A program made the position numbers and the translations under genes. The notes below the pieces were generated by a model. That model saw only the letters and a list, made by a program, of their open reading frames with translations. It had not been told where the DNA came from and searched no databases. Source: Bugula neritina (Eukaryota; Bryozoa; Gymnolaemata; Cheilostomatida; Bugulidae). Taken from it: a stretch of DNA of 64,000 nucleotides. Below are positions 1 through 12,000 of the stretch, piece by piece. Numbering within the stretch: position 1 is the stretch's first letter; each line of letters starts with the position of its first letter. The stretch spans positions 8,443,473 through 8,507,472 of the forward strand of contig OZ037770.1 of NCBI GenBank assembly GCA_964035545.1. Direction: 5' to 3'.

Positions 1-3000
1 CTCCGTTTAGCTGTTCACTAGAATGGTACTTCCGTGACATGCCCTGATCACGGCTCCAATCATATGCTGATGAGCCTGCAAATCAAGATGTATATTACTC
101 TCAGGTTATGATCAGCAATGACATTCTGTGATAAAGCTCTCTAACTATATGAACATGAATTCAAGCTCTTAGTCATTACACAAGGCCAAACTTTTAAAAG
201 TACTTGAGCTCTCTTCCTTGAGTTCAAGTTCCTTCAAAATAGCATGCTAGACATAAGTTACTATTACTCCAAAAGATGTGGGCCATGAAACTCTGTTTTA
301 GACTGAGGAGAAGACAAACCCCACAAAGCTACTGATAGTAAGTTTTACCATTTGGATTTGTCTTCTTTTTGAGACTTGATGTGTCCACCACATCAATCTT
401 ATGATTTATTCTTTTGATTACTTCTACAGATTGCTTTTGATTGTCTGTAAAATATTTAACGAACTTCAAAAAACACAGTCACAGTCAAATATTTAAACTA
501 ATATGTTATAACATTTAACTTGAGTTTGCTATAAAACTCTTGAGCACTGTTTAATGACAAAATGTTCACACACACACACGCACGCACGCCCGCACTCATG
601 CACGCACGCACGCACACACACACAACACACACACGCACGCACACAACACACACACGCACACACATACACACACAACACACACGCACGCACGCACACATAT
701 ATAGACAAGGTTTACCTGTCTCTCCTTCTACCTCTTCAGTTATTGAAGTCTGTTGTATCACCGAAAGAGGTCTGTTTGACTTCGTGCCACCAAAGGAGTG
801 AGGTCGTGACCCCTTTTGACCTACATACTGCCTCCTTCTCGCTGCTCCTTCAGCTGAATCTACCGTCTCAGAAACTGTCTGAGTGGTTCTGCTGCACCTC
901 GATGATTGCTCACGTCTTCAGTAAATATAAATATATTAATTATACTAAAACTATATACTACTACATGGGAAAGTCCAACGTATCACAGCGTTTTTTTTTC
1001 CAATATTGAACAATGCTATACTGTTTGTTTTTCCACTATTCAAGAAGCAAATATTTAAAAAAAGTTTATTCAATTCTGAATCTGGTAGTAAGAGAGCCGT
1101 AGTCACAATATCTAGGTTTTCCTTTATTAAAAAGCCTGTTACTCATACTACTATTTCATAACACTATTATATAGAAGATTGTGACAATCTTAGACTGTAA
1201 ATCAGTACTCACCGCCTTGCTTGAAGCAAGTCATCGTATGGTAACTGATTGCCAATATTCAACCAACGAACCCAACTCAGCTGATCCTGTGCAGAGCTGG
1301 CACAAAAGTAAAGGATTTCCTCTTTAGGAAGAGTGACTGTAAATGCATGTCTAAAACATTGCATAATAAGATAACTATATAATAGCTGATGAAACTTTGG
1401 AGTAAAGTTATGCTTTTATCAATTGTGTTTATAACCAGCATACACTCAATTATATTTACCATTCCGCTTTGTAACACAGACAATACAAAGCAATACAAAC
1501 TATATGGATGTGGATATAAAGTGGTATTTTTAAGGTATTCCATCAACTAATTCATTAAATGATTTTTTTTCACAAAAATCTAAAATTTTCAATTTATCAT
1601 AAAGATATACACATCATAACAATAAACACCACACATTATGTTACAGATATCTTTGTTTTTTATGGTGAATAATATATTTCTGCAGTGTAAGAAATACTAT
1701 GCTATTTATTAGTTGAAGTTTAAAAAGTCAATGGATTCGACGTCTAGTCTTAAACAGAATGTATTTTTACACAACATGCATGTGTAATACTCGATAGCAA
1801 AACAAAAGGAAATAATATGATTGTACGTAGTCTATATTGCCATTCTTGTATTCTAAGATAAACGCAATGCATATTAATTCAAAGTTAAAAAGTCAACCAT
1901 TACCATTACTGTCACAATAATTAATTTCTGGTTACAATAAAACAAACACAAATATGAGTCACATTACTCAAATCAACTCTCCAACTTTTCTTGGTAAGAA
2001 TAAAATTTTGTGTGTGTGAGTTTGTTTTAAAACTTTTTAGCCATGAGTATAAGGGTCAAACTCATTGCTAGAGAAATATATGTTATGATATCCCAGTTTT
2101 CTTTTCAAAATAAGACTAAATTAGTCTGAGAAACTAGCTTCTGTCAAGTATTAGTACGATGAGCTACATGAGCAAGGTTATGTGAGTCAACTTACTGGTC
2201 ATTCTGTGATTGGACAGGTTGACTGAGGGTTTCATTTAGTATCAGATTCATCAAGGAGCTCTCCGAGTTTTCACTCTCAAATAAACAGAATATACAGTCG
2301 GAGACAACTCCAAAGTATCTGTGGTTTTCGTCTACACGCAGCCACCCAGAATATTCCTAAACATATTGATGGTAGTATTAGTATAGTTATTAGGGAAAAT
2401 TGTAAAGTATTTACTTGCAGTTTAGAGAAATGAAATTTATTGTACACCATGTAGTATATTATGCAGAGAGCAGCAGTGAGCAAGGGGTTAGAGTATTTTG
2501 CTTGGCAAACACGAAGGTATGGGTTCGAACCCCAGTAAAGACCATTGTGGATGTTAGGAAGAACATCTAATCATAATTGCTCCTGTGCTCCATATAAATA
2601 AGTCCTTAGCCTTCTTTTAAAAAACCCCTTTCCATCAGATATTTCTCTCAGGGGTGTGACTATAAACTTGTATGAGTTACTATGTAGTATAATGCTTGCA
2701 TACCAGTTTTTTAAGAAACCTTTGCATTTAACTTTTCATTTATAAAATATTTTTCATTTTATGCTATTGAAGCTAATTATCAGATTATCAAGTCAAACTG
2801 TAATTTCTCATTATTTTCAGTGACAGCAACAAAGAAACATTTAATTACATGATAGCTTAAGGAGTTATCTTCCTAATAGTCTAAAAAGACAACTCCCAAT
2901 ACTGCATAATATGATATCATATGATGAATTTATATAATTTTCTGCTAATCAATAAGAAGCTTTAATATAAAACCAAAAAAATATATTACACACAGAAAGC

Positions 3001-6000
3001 ATTGATGCCTCAGTACCGGATTAGAAATGCTATACATGTGGGACGTATTGCTCAAGAAATCAATGTATGCGGATATTGCTGGTCAAAGAAAGTGAACCTG
3101 AATCATCTTCTTTGTTTATCAACAAAAATGAAAGAATACTGAAAGGCGTTCAGGGGTTATTAAGTTTGTTATTCAATTGAGTAATGGTCAAATATGCCCA
3201 ATCAAATAACATGATACTATGAACTATGAAAATGAAAGCATACATAGGATTTCAAAATGTTATGCTTTTGTTAAGAGGTAAATGACAATACTCCAGGTAC
3301 TAGCTATGACATATCTAACATATCCGTAAGCACCTACTAGCATCCGCAAGCACTCGATAACATTTACAAGTACTTGCTAGCATTTGCAAGCACCTGCCAT
3401 CACATGCTATCACAAATAACTAAAACCAATTATGATATAAAGTCAAAAGAAAAATTCTTACCTTATAGAGGATATCAGAAAAAAAGAGCGCAAACTTTTG
3501 GTTTTCACTCAACAGCATTCGATCCAATAGTGACCTATATGTAATAAACAGAGTTTACATGCAATTCTACTAAAGCCTAAAAATAACCTTATTAAAATAA
3601 TTTTTTCATTTGTTAAATACAAATACTTTCAGAAAAGGCTAAAATCAAAAACAGAAATTCTGTTTAACTAATTTAATTGAAGTTATTTATGGAGAGTGGT
3701 TGTAGCTTCCAGCATCTGATGAGTCAAAAAGGAAAAAGAATTAGCTACTACTGGTTTCCCACCAACTGACCAAACAAGGGTTTCCCCCAGGAAGTTCCTA
3801 AGTAATTAGTTATTGATTGTGATAGACTAGCAGATTATTGGAAAAGTCCAGAATCACCCAGCAGGATGCTGAGATGTCAGTCAAGTCAGTCAGTTAGTGT
3901 CAGGTAGTCAGTAAGTTAGTGTCAGCTAGTCAGTAAGTTAGTGTCAGCTAGTCAGTAAGTTAATGTCAGCTAGTCAGTATGTTAGTGTCAGCTAGTCAGT
4001 AAGTTAGTGTCAGCTAGTCAGTATGTTAGTGTCAGCTAGTCAGTATGTTAGTATCAGCTAGTCAGTAAGTTAGTGTCAGTCAGTCAGTATGTTATGGTCT
4101 GTAGGTTTATCTATGAGAGAGTCTCCTTAGCATTAAACGCACTGTTTAGCTGTTCAATCAGCTCAAACATATAAATATCAATTATAACTGACATGTGAAT
4201 TGTGTTGGAATAAGCAAATACTTTTTCAGCCTCATCAAATTGAAGCAGAAACATAATATATTCCATGAGTGGGTGTAAATGGTCCCCATTTGTATAGATG
4301 CCAGTAGAATTGATCTAAACAAACTGTTTGTGTCATGCCAGAACTGTTGAACATTATTATTGTATAATTTTGTTATTGCTTTTCAAATCGGGGAATGTAA
4401 TGCAGCAAAACACCTATTGAACTTAGTAAATATGGTGTGCATTCAGGCAGTACAACAATTATGATGTTTTGGTATGTGACGGGCAGTCATCTTTTGTTAA
4501 TCTAAAGCTAGCAAATTATCATATCTTATTATAAAATATTATTCAATGCTTTTGTCCTGAAGGTTTGACAATAGCTGATTCATTACAAAGCACGTGTGGC
4601 TCTTAGACAGTTAGCAGTAATACAAATATCTATAGCAACTCATGGCTTATATCTTCGTATATATAATTATTATGTCTGTAAAACCAAATGCTTTGTACAT
4701 TTTGCAAAAAAATTTCTCTTGCACACAGCACTAATAATAGCTTCATGGTTACTAGAAGCCTGCATAATTGATGGAATATTAATCTTCAGAGGGGAAGAAG
4801 ACTAATCAAAGCTGCCACGTGGTGCACTTTGGTAGGCTTTGCAGCAAATGCAGACTAGTAGCTGCCAGGTTATAAAACATGAACTTTATAGAACAGTGAA
4901 AATCATTGCAGCAACCTCTTACCTCGTAAAATGTTTCGCCCTCGCCACAGAGATGTCTAAAGATCTCGATACCAGACAGACATCTTGTAAGTCTGAGCAG
5001 AGACAATGCCTCGCTGTTTCTGAAGCTTTTTCCTGACCGTCTGAGGCTATCAAAGTGCTGTTGTTATTGTTGTTACCATCTGACAAAGGAGAGGGTAAAG
5101 ATCCAGCTTTGATGACCTATAGAGAAGCAGAATTTAGGAGTAAGAGTTCTGAATAAAAACCTGTCGTATGCTTCTGAAATGTTCAGACTCACCATATCAA
5201 ACACCACTAACTGGCTATATCAACCAATGCAAACTCATGATATCAAATACACCAAACTCGTGGTATCAAAAACTGCTAACTCGTAATATCAAATACCTAC
5301 TGCTAACTCGCAATTTGAAACACTGCAAACTCATCATTCAAATGCTAAATGACTGTTGGTCAATTTATCTACTGAAACACATATCTTATGAAACTAAGTT
5401 TATTGTTTACGGTCAAATATTATTCTTCAGTTCCATGGCAGACTCTCCTTCAGAACTATTACAATGTAGCAAAAACCTAGACAAACACACATGCATGTAA
5501 TAAGGTCCCTTTTCTATAGCATAAGTTTTTTTTCCTTACCTTAAGAAATCTATCTGGTTCCAAATCTGACTTTATTCTTGCTATGTCTTCAAAGAGTTCT
5601 GTTTGGTTGACATTTGGAGAAGTGGTTGTATCAGGTGGGTCAGAGTTATGCAGATACACCTGCATGTTTGTCAGCAGAGAACAAACTTCTGCAACAAAGA
5701 AAGTGCAACAGCATTATTTTCATTGATCTCCAAAGTTCATTATATAACAGGTAATAGTATTAAATGTTTCAGTTCAATGAGTACCTAAGAATAAATTATT
5801 ATTTATTCAGCTTGTCGTGTAAGGCTTCTTGATACCTGTCACCAAATTTCTGTGTTTTTTTACTAATAAATCAAAAGTGCTTGTCTTCAAGAACAGATTA
5901 TTTTTAGTCTTTCTCAAAACTACAAGCACATTACTGCCTAGTTCTTTGATCTCCACACACAGCCTAGAATCTGTGCACCAAGTGGGTTAAACATAACCAC

Positions 6001-8983
6001 CAGATTTAAATTAAATCTGTAATTCTGTAATTGAATGCTTACATAAGAAATCTTTACTCTGTGTGAGTTCAATCTTGCACAGCCTAGTATGTACCCCACT
6101 ATTTACCCTACTGTCTACCCCACTATGTATCCCACTACGTACGCCACTGTGTACGCCACTGTGTACCCTACTGTGCACACCACTGTGTATCCCCTGCCTC
6201 CTGTTGTTGAAGTCCAGGGAAGAGAATGAAACACTATGCTCTAAGCATGTTAGTAGCTCAGTTAAATTATGTAATAGAGTCATCTGAAGATGACCCAAAT
6301 GTTTGTAGATATATGGCAACACGTTGTATCAACAGAGAGACTTTATAACTTGCGATATGAAAAAATGAAGAAACAACTCTCAATTTTTATTTTATTTTTT
6401 TTAAAAACACAACTTTGTTGCTTTTACTACCATCTTAATAAGACGTAAACGCTGTGATAAACATTCTGTAATATAATAGCATATCAGATGCCGCTTTTAT
6501 CACAAATTCCATCCGGTAGAAAGCTAGCATTATGTTCACGTTCCAAGATCGGGTATCTTCATGGGTGAATACCAACAACAGTAGAAGGCTAATGTTACAT
6601 TCATGCAGTTATAGAATTTCAGTCATTCATCCCTTGAAATGTGTAGCAGCTGCTTATAGGGAGTAAGTAATGCCATCCACCTACTACATGGGTCATATCT
6701 TAGCATTATGCTATCTTCTAATAAAACTTAAAATGACACACGCATTGTTCTTGGTGGAACAGCTAGTTATACTCATACTATTATTATCTGCTGTATAAAA
6801 ATGTTTTACACAATACTTTTGAGCTCTAAGTTATATCATAAACTAAATTATCATTTTTGAAAAGTGCAAGATTTAATGTTTCACTGCATTTTCATTCGAA
6901 TTCTGAATTTTTCATTCAATGTTTGGTAACAGTTTCGTGGAACGAGACCATAAGCTGATGCAAATCTCAACCACAACCTCATCCATACAAGCATCCATGT
7001 AATCCATTCGAAGCTATGCAAGTGTTTATGCAACATGCTAAAATATGTAGCAGTATGACAATAGGGCTATATTTCTACATGTGTCTAGGATTCATTTCAC
7101 TTTTAATGTTTCAATTGTTCACAAGCACTATTTATATTTAACTCATTCAATGATATCAAGAGCATGTACACACATACCATCTACATACAATGATACACAC
7201 ACACGCACACGCACACGCACACGCACACACACACCATCTACTTACAATGATACATCTACACACATACCACCTATTTACAATGATACATCTACACACATAC
7301 GATCTGCTTACAATGATACATTTACACATATACCACCTACTTACAAAGATACATTTACACACATTATGAGGGATTTGCTATAATAATTTTGCCCCATGTC
7401 ATTACATCATATAATTCACTAAGCATTTTAATGTGGCATTTAGAATATATACCACACATTAAACAACATGTAAATGTTGTCTGAAACAGTAATATAATGT
7501 CTTCAAAAGTTATGTTCATTCTATAAGCTAACAATTTGCTTTGAACTATACACTTTAAACTAGAAACTGGGCGTACAGCAATCTCATACTGGAGTAGAGA
7601 ATGATTCAAGTGGATTGAAAGGGTTTCAAAGGATTCATCAGGAGTTTTATAAGAAATCTTGTGATATTGCTGAAAAAACACTCCTTTGCAGCTGACTATT
7701 TTTATACACTTCCCTTTTTCACAAGATGTGATTATTGCATTTTTCTGCAATTGGTTCTCTACTACAACTAAAGGGGCTTGTACAGATCCTGGACTTGTAG
7801 ATGAAAGACATAACCAAGGTGCTAAGCCTCAACTCAACATTGACTCAATGAAAGCTGATCTCAGCAACAATATTCCTTTTTCATATGTCATTCCGTGTGA
7901 TAATCTTTGCTATGTATAATGTTAATTCCCTGGATCAGCGTAAACCAATTTCCTTATTTAATTTAAAGATTCTACGCAGGTCATAGTATTTGTATATATT
8001 TGCAATACCACAGTGGTATTTTACTTTAAATCTGTGATTTATCATGCTGGCTACCCGCACACATCTCTAAGCTGTGCACAAAGTAACTGAGTGGTGATTT
8101 AGAAATACTATTTCATACATTCCCACGCAATCAGAACCTAAAATCTAAACAACTTTCAATTTAGCAATAAAATAATTTGGCAGATGGAAGCAAAGGTGAG
8201 CCATTCAAGCATACCAAATGGTAAAAGCCGAAGTCCGACCAAACAAGTAGTTTTCAAGGGTATTTGTAGTAAACACATTGCGCCATTTCTAAACAGGTGC
8301 AGTTAAAAGAGACTTACATGCTGCTCCAAACTGCTCAGGTGACACTAAAATTAGCGTTCAGACATTTGTAGTCAGAAAACCATCATTACTTGTTATATTC
8401 TGTTGATGAGTTTTAGCTGCGACTAGAGAGCAAAATGACTCGCAAAAGTTTATATAGTCAGTGTCGCTGTGAGAAACCCCTGATAGAAAGATTTCTTGTT
8501 AAATTGGGTTAAGAACTTATTCAGATGGGGCACAGGAGCAAGTATGACTGGATGCTCTTCCTAACATCACCAATGGCCTTTACTGAGAATAGAGGCCCAT
8601 GACTTCCGGCTCGCTAAGCCAAAAGCTCTAACCACTAAAACAAGGCTGCTTCTTGAGAGAACAAAATACCACCGGGTTATTAATGCTCAAACTAGGATCA
8701 TTGTTGTTGCTTATAGGAAGGCTAAACTGTAGACTTTGAAATTAAGCTTTAACTCACAACTCTAGAGATCTAATTAAAACTCAGCCTATTATCATTAAGC
8801 TAATAACTTTAGCTGAGAAAAACTTAAATTGTTATTGCGATTTTGTAAGAAACTAGCACTCCCAAGGAGTTGATATTATCCAGTTTCAAGTGATAACAAC
8901 ATTGACTGTCTACCCTTTGATCACGAACTCATGGTATTAAATTTACCTTGGAGAAAGTTTTCCATCGTGTCTTTGCTAGACAT
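1..8983 (-). CDS. Unidentified PH-domain protein, 5' part (3' end outside window)
   Basis: Exons on the minus strand in transcript order: 8947-8983 (start ATG at 8983; exon reaches 9007 with 5'UTR), 5540-5688, 4923-5116, 3462-3534, 2196-2356, then 1213-1336, 716-915 and 1-75, which runs off the window. All have GT-AG borders. Phases agree except between 2196-2356 and 1213-1336, where an exon of length 2 mod 3 is needed and was not found. The N-terminus (about 100 residues) is partly helical with an Asn/Ser-rich linker. Exon 2196-2356 starts EYSGWLRVDENHRYF, typical of PH strands 1-2. Exon 1213-1336 contains ILYFCASSAQDQLSWVRWLN, the last PH strand and C-terminal helix with its invariant Trp. 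The tail after it is Ser/Thr/Arg-rich and probably disordered. PH domains bind phosphoinositides or proteins at membranes. I do not recognise the family; a helical N-terminus plus central PH recalls adaptor proteins, but this is inference. Confidence 0.65.
555..702. repeat. (CA)n / CACG microsatellite
   Basis: Almost pure CA and CACG dinucleotide runs of about 145 bp, in the intron just downstream of the donor of exon 716-915. Open frames across it are composition artefacts. Confidence 0.95.
2466..2630 (+). mobile_element. tRNA-derived SINE, copy 1
   Basis: The head resembles a tRNA with an A-box-like GGGGTTAGAG and a perfect B box GGTTCGAACCC at 2522-2532. It is followed by a conserved body (tgttaggaagaacatct, then tgctcctgtgctcc). 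The same body recurs inverted at 8478-8655, 32250-32402 and 61390-61558, so it is a dispersed family. An isolated tRNA gene is unlikely because no acceptor-stem pairing or CCA-side boundary is seen. Confidence 0.75.
3462..5116 (-). other. PH-gene exons 3 and 4, with an alternative open frame in exon 3
   Basis: Exon 3 (4923-5116) has a strong acceptor (pyrimidine-rich tract ending in tatag), starts in phase 0, ends in phase 2 and joins exon 4 (3462-3534) in frame, giving the peptide SLLDRMLLSENQKFALFFSD in exon 4. A second frame of exon 3 is also open for 45 codons if a weaker acceptor at 5058-5060 is used (4923-5057). It reads SGKSFRNSEALSLLRLTRCL and looks protein-like, but ends in phase 0 and does not continue into exon 4. 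The phase-consistent model is preferred. Confidence 0.5.
3885..4095. repeat. 22-bp minisatellite
   Basis: About nine tandem copies of a 22-bp unit (core cagctagtcagtaagttagt) with single-base variants, in the intron between exons 3 and 4 of the PH gene. Confidence 0.9.
5689..8946 (-). other. Intron 1 of the PH gene (3.3 kb)
   Basis: No coding exon is supported here. It contains a 12-bp degenerate tandem repeat at about 6085-6195, an ACACGC microsatellite plus a roughly 36-bp tandem repeat at 7160-7375, and a minus-strand SINE at about 8478-8655. A 27-base GT-AG bounded block at 8318-8344 would create an in-frame stop with the next exon and is not accepted as coding. Confidence 0.5.
8478..8655 (-). 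mobile_element. tRNA-derived SINE, copy 2
   Basis: Reverse-complement copy of the family at 2466-2630. It shares the tgttaggaagagcatcc body and the tgctcctgtgcccc block and has an A-box-like AGTGGTTAGAGCT; the B box is degraded. Confidence 0.75.
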
Positions 8984-9007
8984 TGGTCGTTCAACTCAGC
9001 AGGTAGT

Positions 9008-12000
9008 CTACAAGAGGATATGATGCTTATAGTTACTTCGGCATTTTACTCAATTTGTAGAATAATATATATAATGCAACAAACAAGCAAAAGAAAGCGA
9101 GAGACCACACCTCAAGAACAAAGACATTAAACTGCAAAAGTTATTATTTGAATAATTTTTTAATAAATTGTCAGTTTTTTCTAATCAGATCTTATCCTGC
9201 AAGATGTTACAGTTGATTGCCAAAAAAATGTTAAATCATCGATTTATAATATCAGCAATAACAAAGGTAGAGAACGAAACATGTAGCAGAAAGATATAAA
9301 GTGCTATTAGTTTACTATTTCTTTAGTTTTAAATATGTATATATACATTTCCAGCTTTCTGTACAATAAAAATCACTACGAAAAAACCAAATAATGTGTT
9401 TTAGTAATTCTAGAAAATAGTTATACACTTAAAAATAGAGCAATTGTATGTGCATCCTCTACCTTTATTCTACCAAATATGTTACCAGAACCAAACCCAT
9501 TTCCTAGGAACATAACTTTTTTTTAGCTTGCCTTTATGCTAGAAATATTACTAGCTTTTAAAGAAGTTTTTCAAATTGCATGTCAGGTTTCTACATTTAC
9601 ATTATGACTAGGGCGGGGGGGGGGGTCATGACTAGGGCAGGGGAGGGTTAAGAGAACATGGCAGTAGCCTCTACTAGGGGTAAAGTTACACAGACACTAG
9701 ACATGCCACATTTGCATAAATGCCGAGTTGCATATTATTCTTCCAACTAGTTCCGACAGTTATCCATTTATCACACTCCAGGTAACTGTTTTTTATTTTA
9801 ATATAACATGCTATAAGCTTTAAAGTGGCTCAAGCAAAAGGTCATGGCCGCAAATTTCTTAAACCTCAAGTGCCTATTTGGAAAAAATTCAATGAATTAT
9901 AATTTCGCACATAGATAAATATAAAGAGTTATATAGGTAGATGCAATAGTGATGGTAGTGGTGATGCTGAAGGTTGATAGTGATGGTGATGGTGGTTGTA
10001 CTGGCAGTGTTACAGAGAAAGTAACTGATGAATTGAATAAGGTAATGAACTGACTAAAGAGAAATTATTAAATAATTTTGGCACAGTTTGAAAAGGTGAC
10101 CGAATTAAACGCCCGAAGGAAGTACAAATCATGATGTCACTTCTGCTTAAAATTGAGTCAGACACAACATGGTAACATCTTTTATACGTCAAATATGTTG
10201 GACATATTAGTAATGCAGTTAGGATGAATATATGTGGAATAATATTTAATAAATGACCCGAACTGAAATAAATCAGTGGGTTAATTGTGTGTGGAATTTA
10301 TATGGCCATTTACATCTCCCTCCCAAGTTCTTTGACATTAGGCATATAATAGCGTATCAATCATAAGCCATGGGAAATAAATGTAATGTATATAAGCATT
10401 ATAGTTTGTTGAGTAAAAGTGGTCAACGATTACTGACATGTATGGCTATACTGCATAATTTGTTTGTTGATAGCAATCTCTAAATCACTGGTTAGCTATT
10501 ATACCAAATTTCAGAATTACACAGTTATATCGATTCATTTATTTTAGTAAATAGATGAACATTAGTTACAAATATACTAATAATATATTAATTAATGAAA
10601 CTTGTCTTCAAAAGACTAAAATCAATTAATTTGGTAAGAAATAGCATATCTTGTAAGTTTAAAACCTAATTAATATTGTGTTTAGAATTCTAAAACTATG
10701 AGCCAAGAAAACTGACTGTCCTGTTTTGACTTTTTCAAACTTTCCTTTTCAGAAATGTCGTAATATTTTAGACACGTGCCAACAGGTGTTTGTTTCTACT
10801 CCATACCACAAGCTTTCAGAATAAATACGGCTCTTTCAATCAACCCACATGAATGCTCCTAGAATTACTTCACGACAACACATTCCTCTTGATTTCATTA
10901 TACGGTGCTTTATAATCAACCAATTGAGTTATTTGGTTCGTGTCAACTCCACTTCACCCTGAAGATGCTATATGGCTATAATGCATAATTTACCTGTAGT
11001 CCACTTATACTACATGCTGTATATCACATATACTTTAGCTTGTGGTCTATTTATTAATTATATGTTCCAGGAAAAAGCTTGTCTGTGAAATATTAATTAG
11101 ACTGATAACCTAAAACTGTGCCTACTATACTGTGGTTGTCCCTCTAAGAATCTCATACCCAGCACCAGCACAAACAGTTACATGCAAGGTCAAAGATAAA
11201 CTTATTGTTAGAAAGCCCGTTATGTTTAGCTAGTTTAAGAAAACCTATTTTCTGCGCTCAAATTTTAAACCTGTAATCCTCGTTGTAATCTATTTGCTAT
11301 GCATCTGGTATCGGCAACGAAGCATATTATGATTGGTTAAAAATGAACCGAGTTACTGTTTGTTCCGAACACCCCTGAGTTCAGACCTTGAGCACTTCAT
11401 GAAATAAGGTCAATTCTCAATTTAAAATTTCATTATGATATTTACATAACGTACAAACTTAATGCTAGTGGTGGTACTTAAGATCTATAATCTCATTGAG
11501 CAGGAAGACCCATAACTTGATATGTTGGCGTAACAATACTATATTGTATTCAGGGTGGAGTAGAGTATACACGACATTAATAAATCAAATTAGTGTTAAA
11601 TATTTTAAATTACCATCTACTGAGAGATGATATATTACTAATAGCAAGTGCAAGAAAGAAAACTTAGATTGTCTCATCTTAAACAGCTAGTAAGTCTTAA
11701 GTTAATCTTATACAATATCCTCAAACATCTCAGGGTACATCAACTAGGCTGGAGCTACAACGTATATATGTCTATGAAGAAAAGAGATGTATAGTTTCCA
11801 TAAAAAGGCAGTGTTGATGGTAAAAGAAATAGTAGCTTAGAAAATTCTACCTGTTTAACAAGCACAACATATATTAAATATTCTATTGAATGATAAATAA
11901 ATACAGAAGGTTTACCTATATCTTTGAAGAGCTTAAGAAAGTTTATAAACCACCTTAAGGTATAGTTATATAAAAATTTGTGTTTTCTTATTTCAAGCAA

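Noticed and set aside
555-1009. His/Thr-rich plus-strand frame
   Set aside because: Product of the CA microsatellite; the part beyond it is antisense to a PH-gene exon.
2522-2532. Isolated tRNA gene suggested by the perfect B box
   Set aside because: The same sequence with a shared non-tRNA body occurs at three other places, so it is a SINE.
3700-3800. Open minus-strand stretch reading SVGGKPVVANSFSFLTHQML behind a plausible acceptor
   Set aside because: No donor follows and exons 3 and 4 of the PH gene already join in phase without it; possibly transposon-derived, but not supportable.
4080-4170. Possible extra exon of the PH gene reading FELIEQLNSAFNAKETLS
   Set aside because: The frame runs into a stop with no donor, and the phase does not fit exon 3 or exon 4.
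8318-8344. 27-base GT-AG bounded microexon between exons 1 and 2 of the PH gene
   Set aside because: Inclusion makes an in-frame TAA at the next junction, while direct joining of exons 1 and 2 keeps the frame. At most a non-productive alternative exon.
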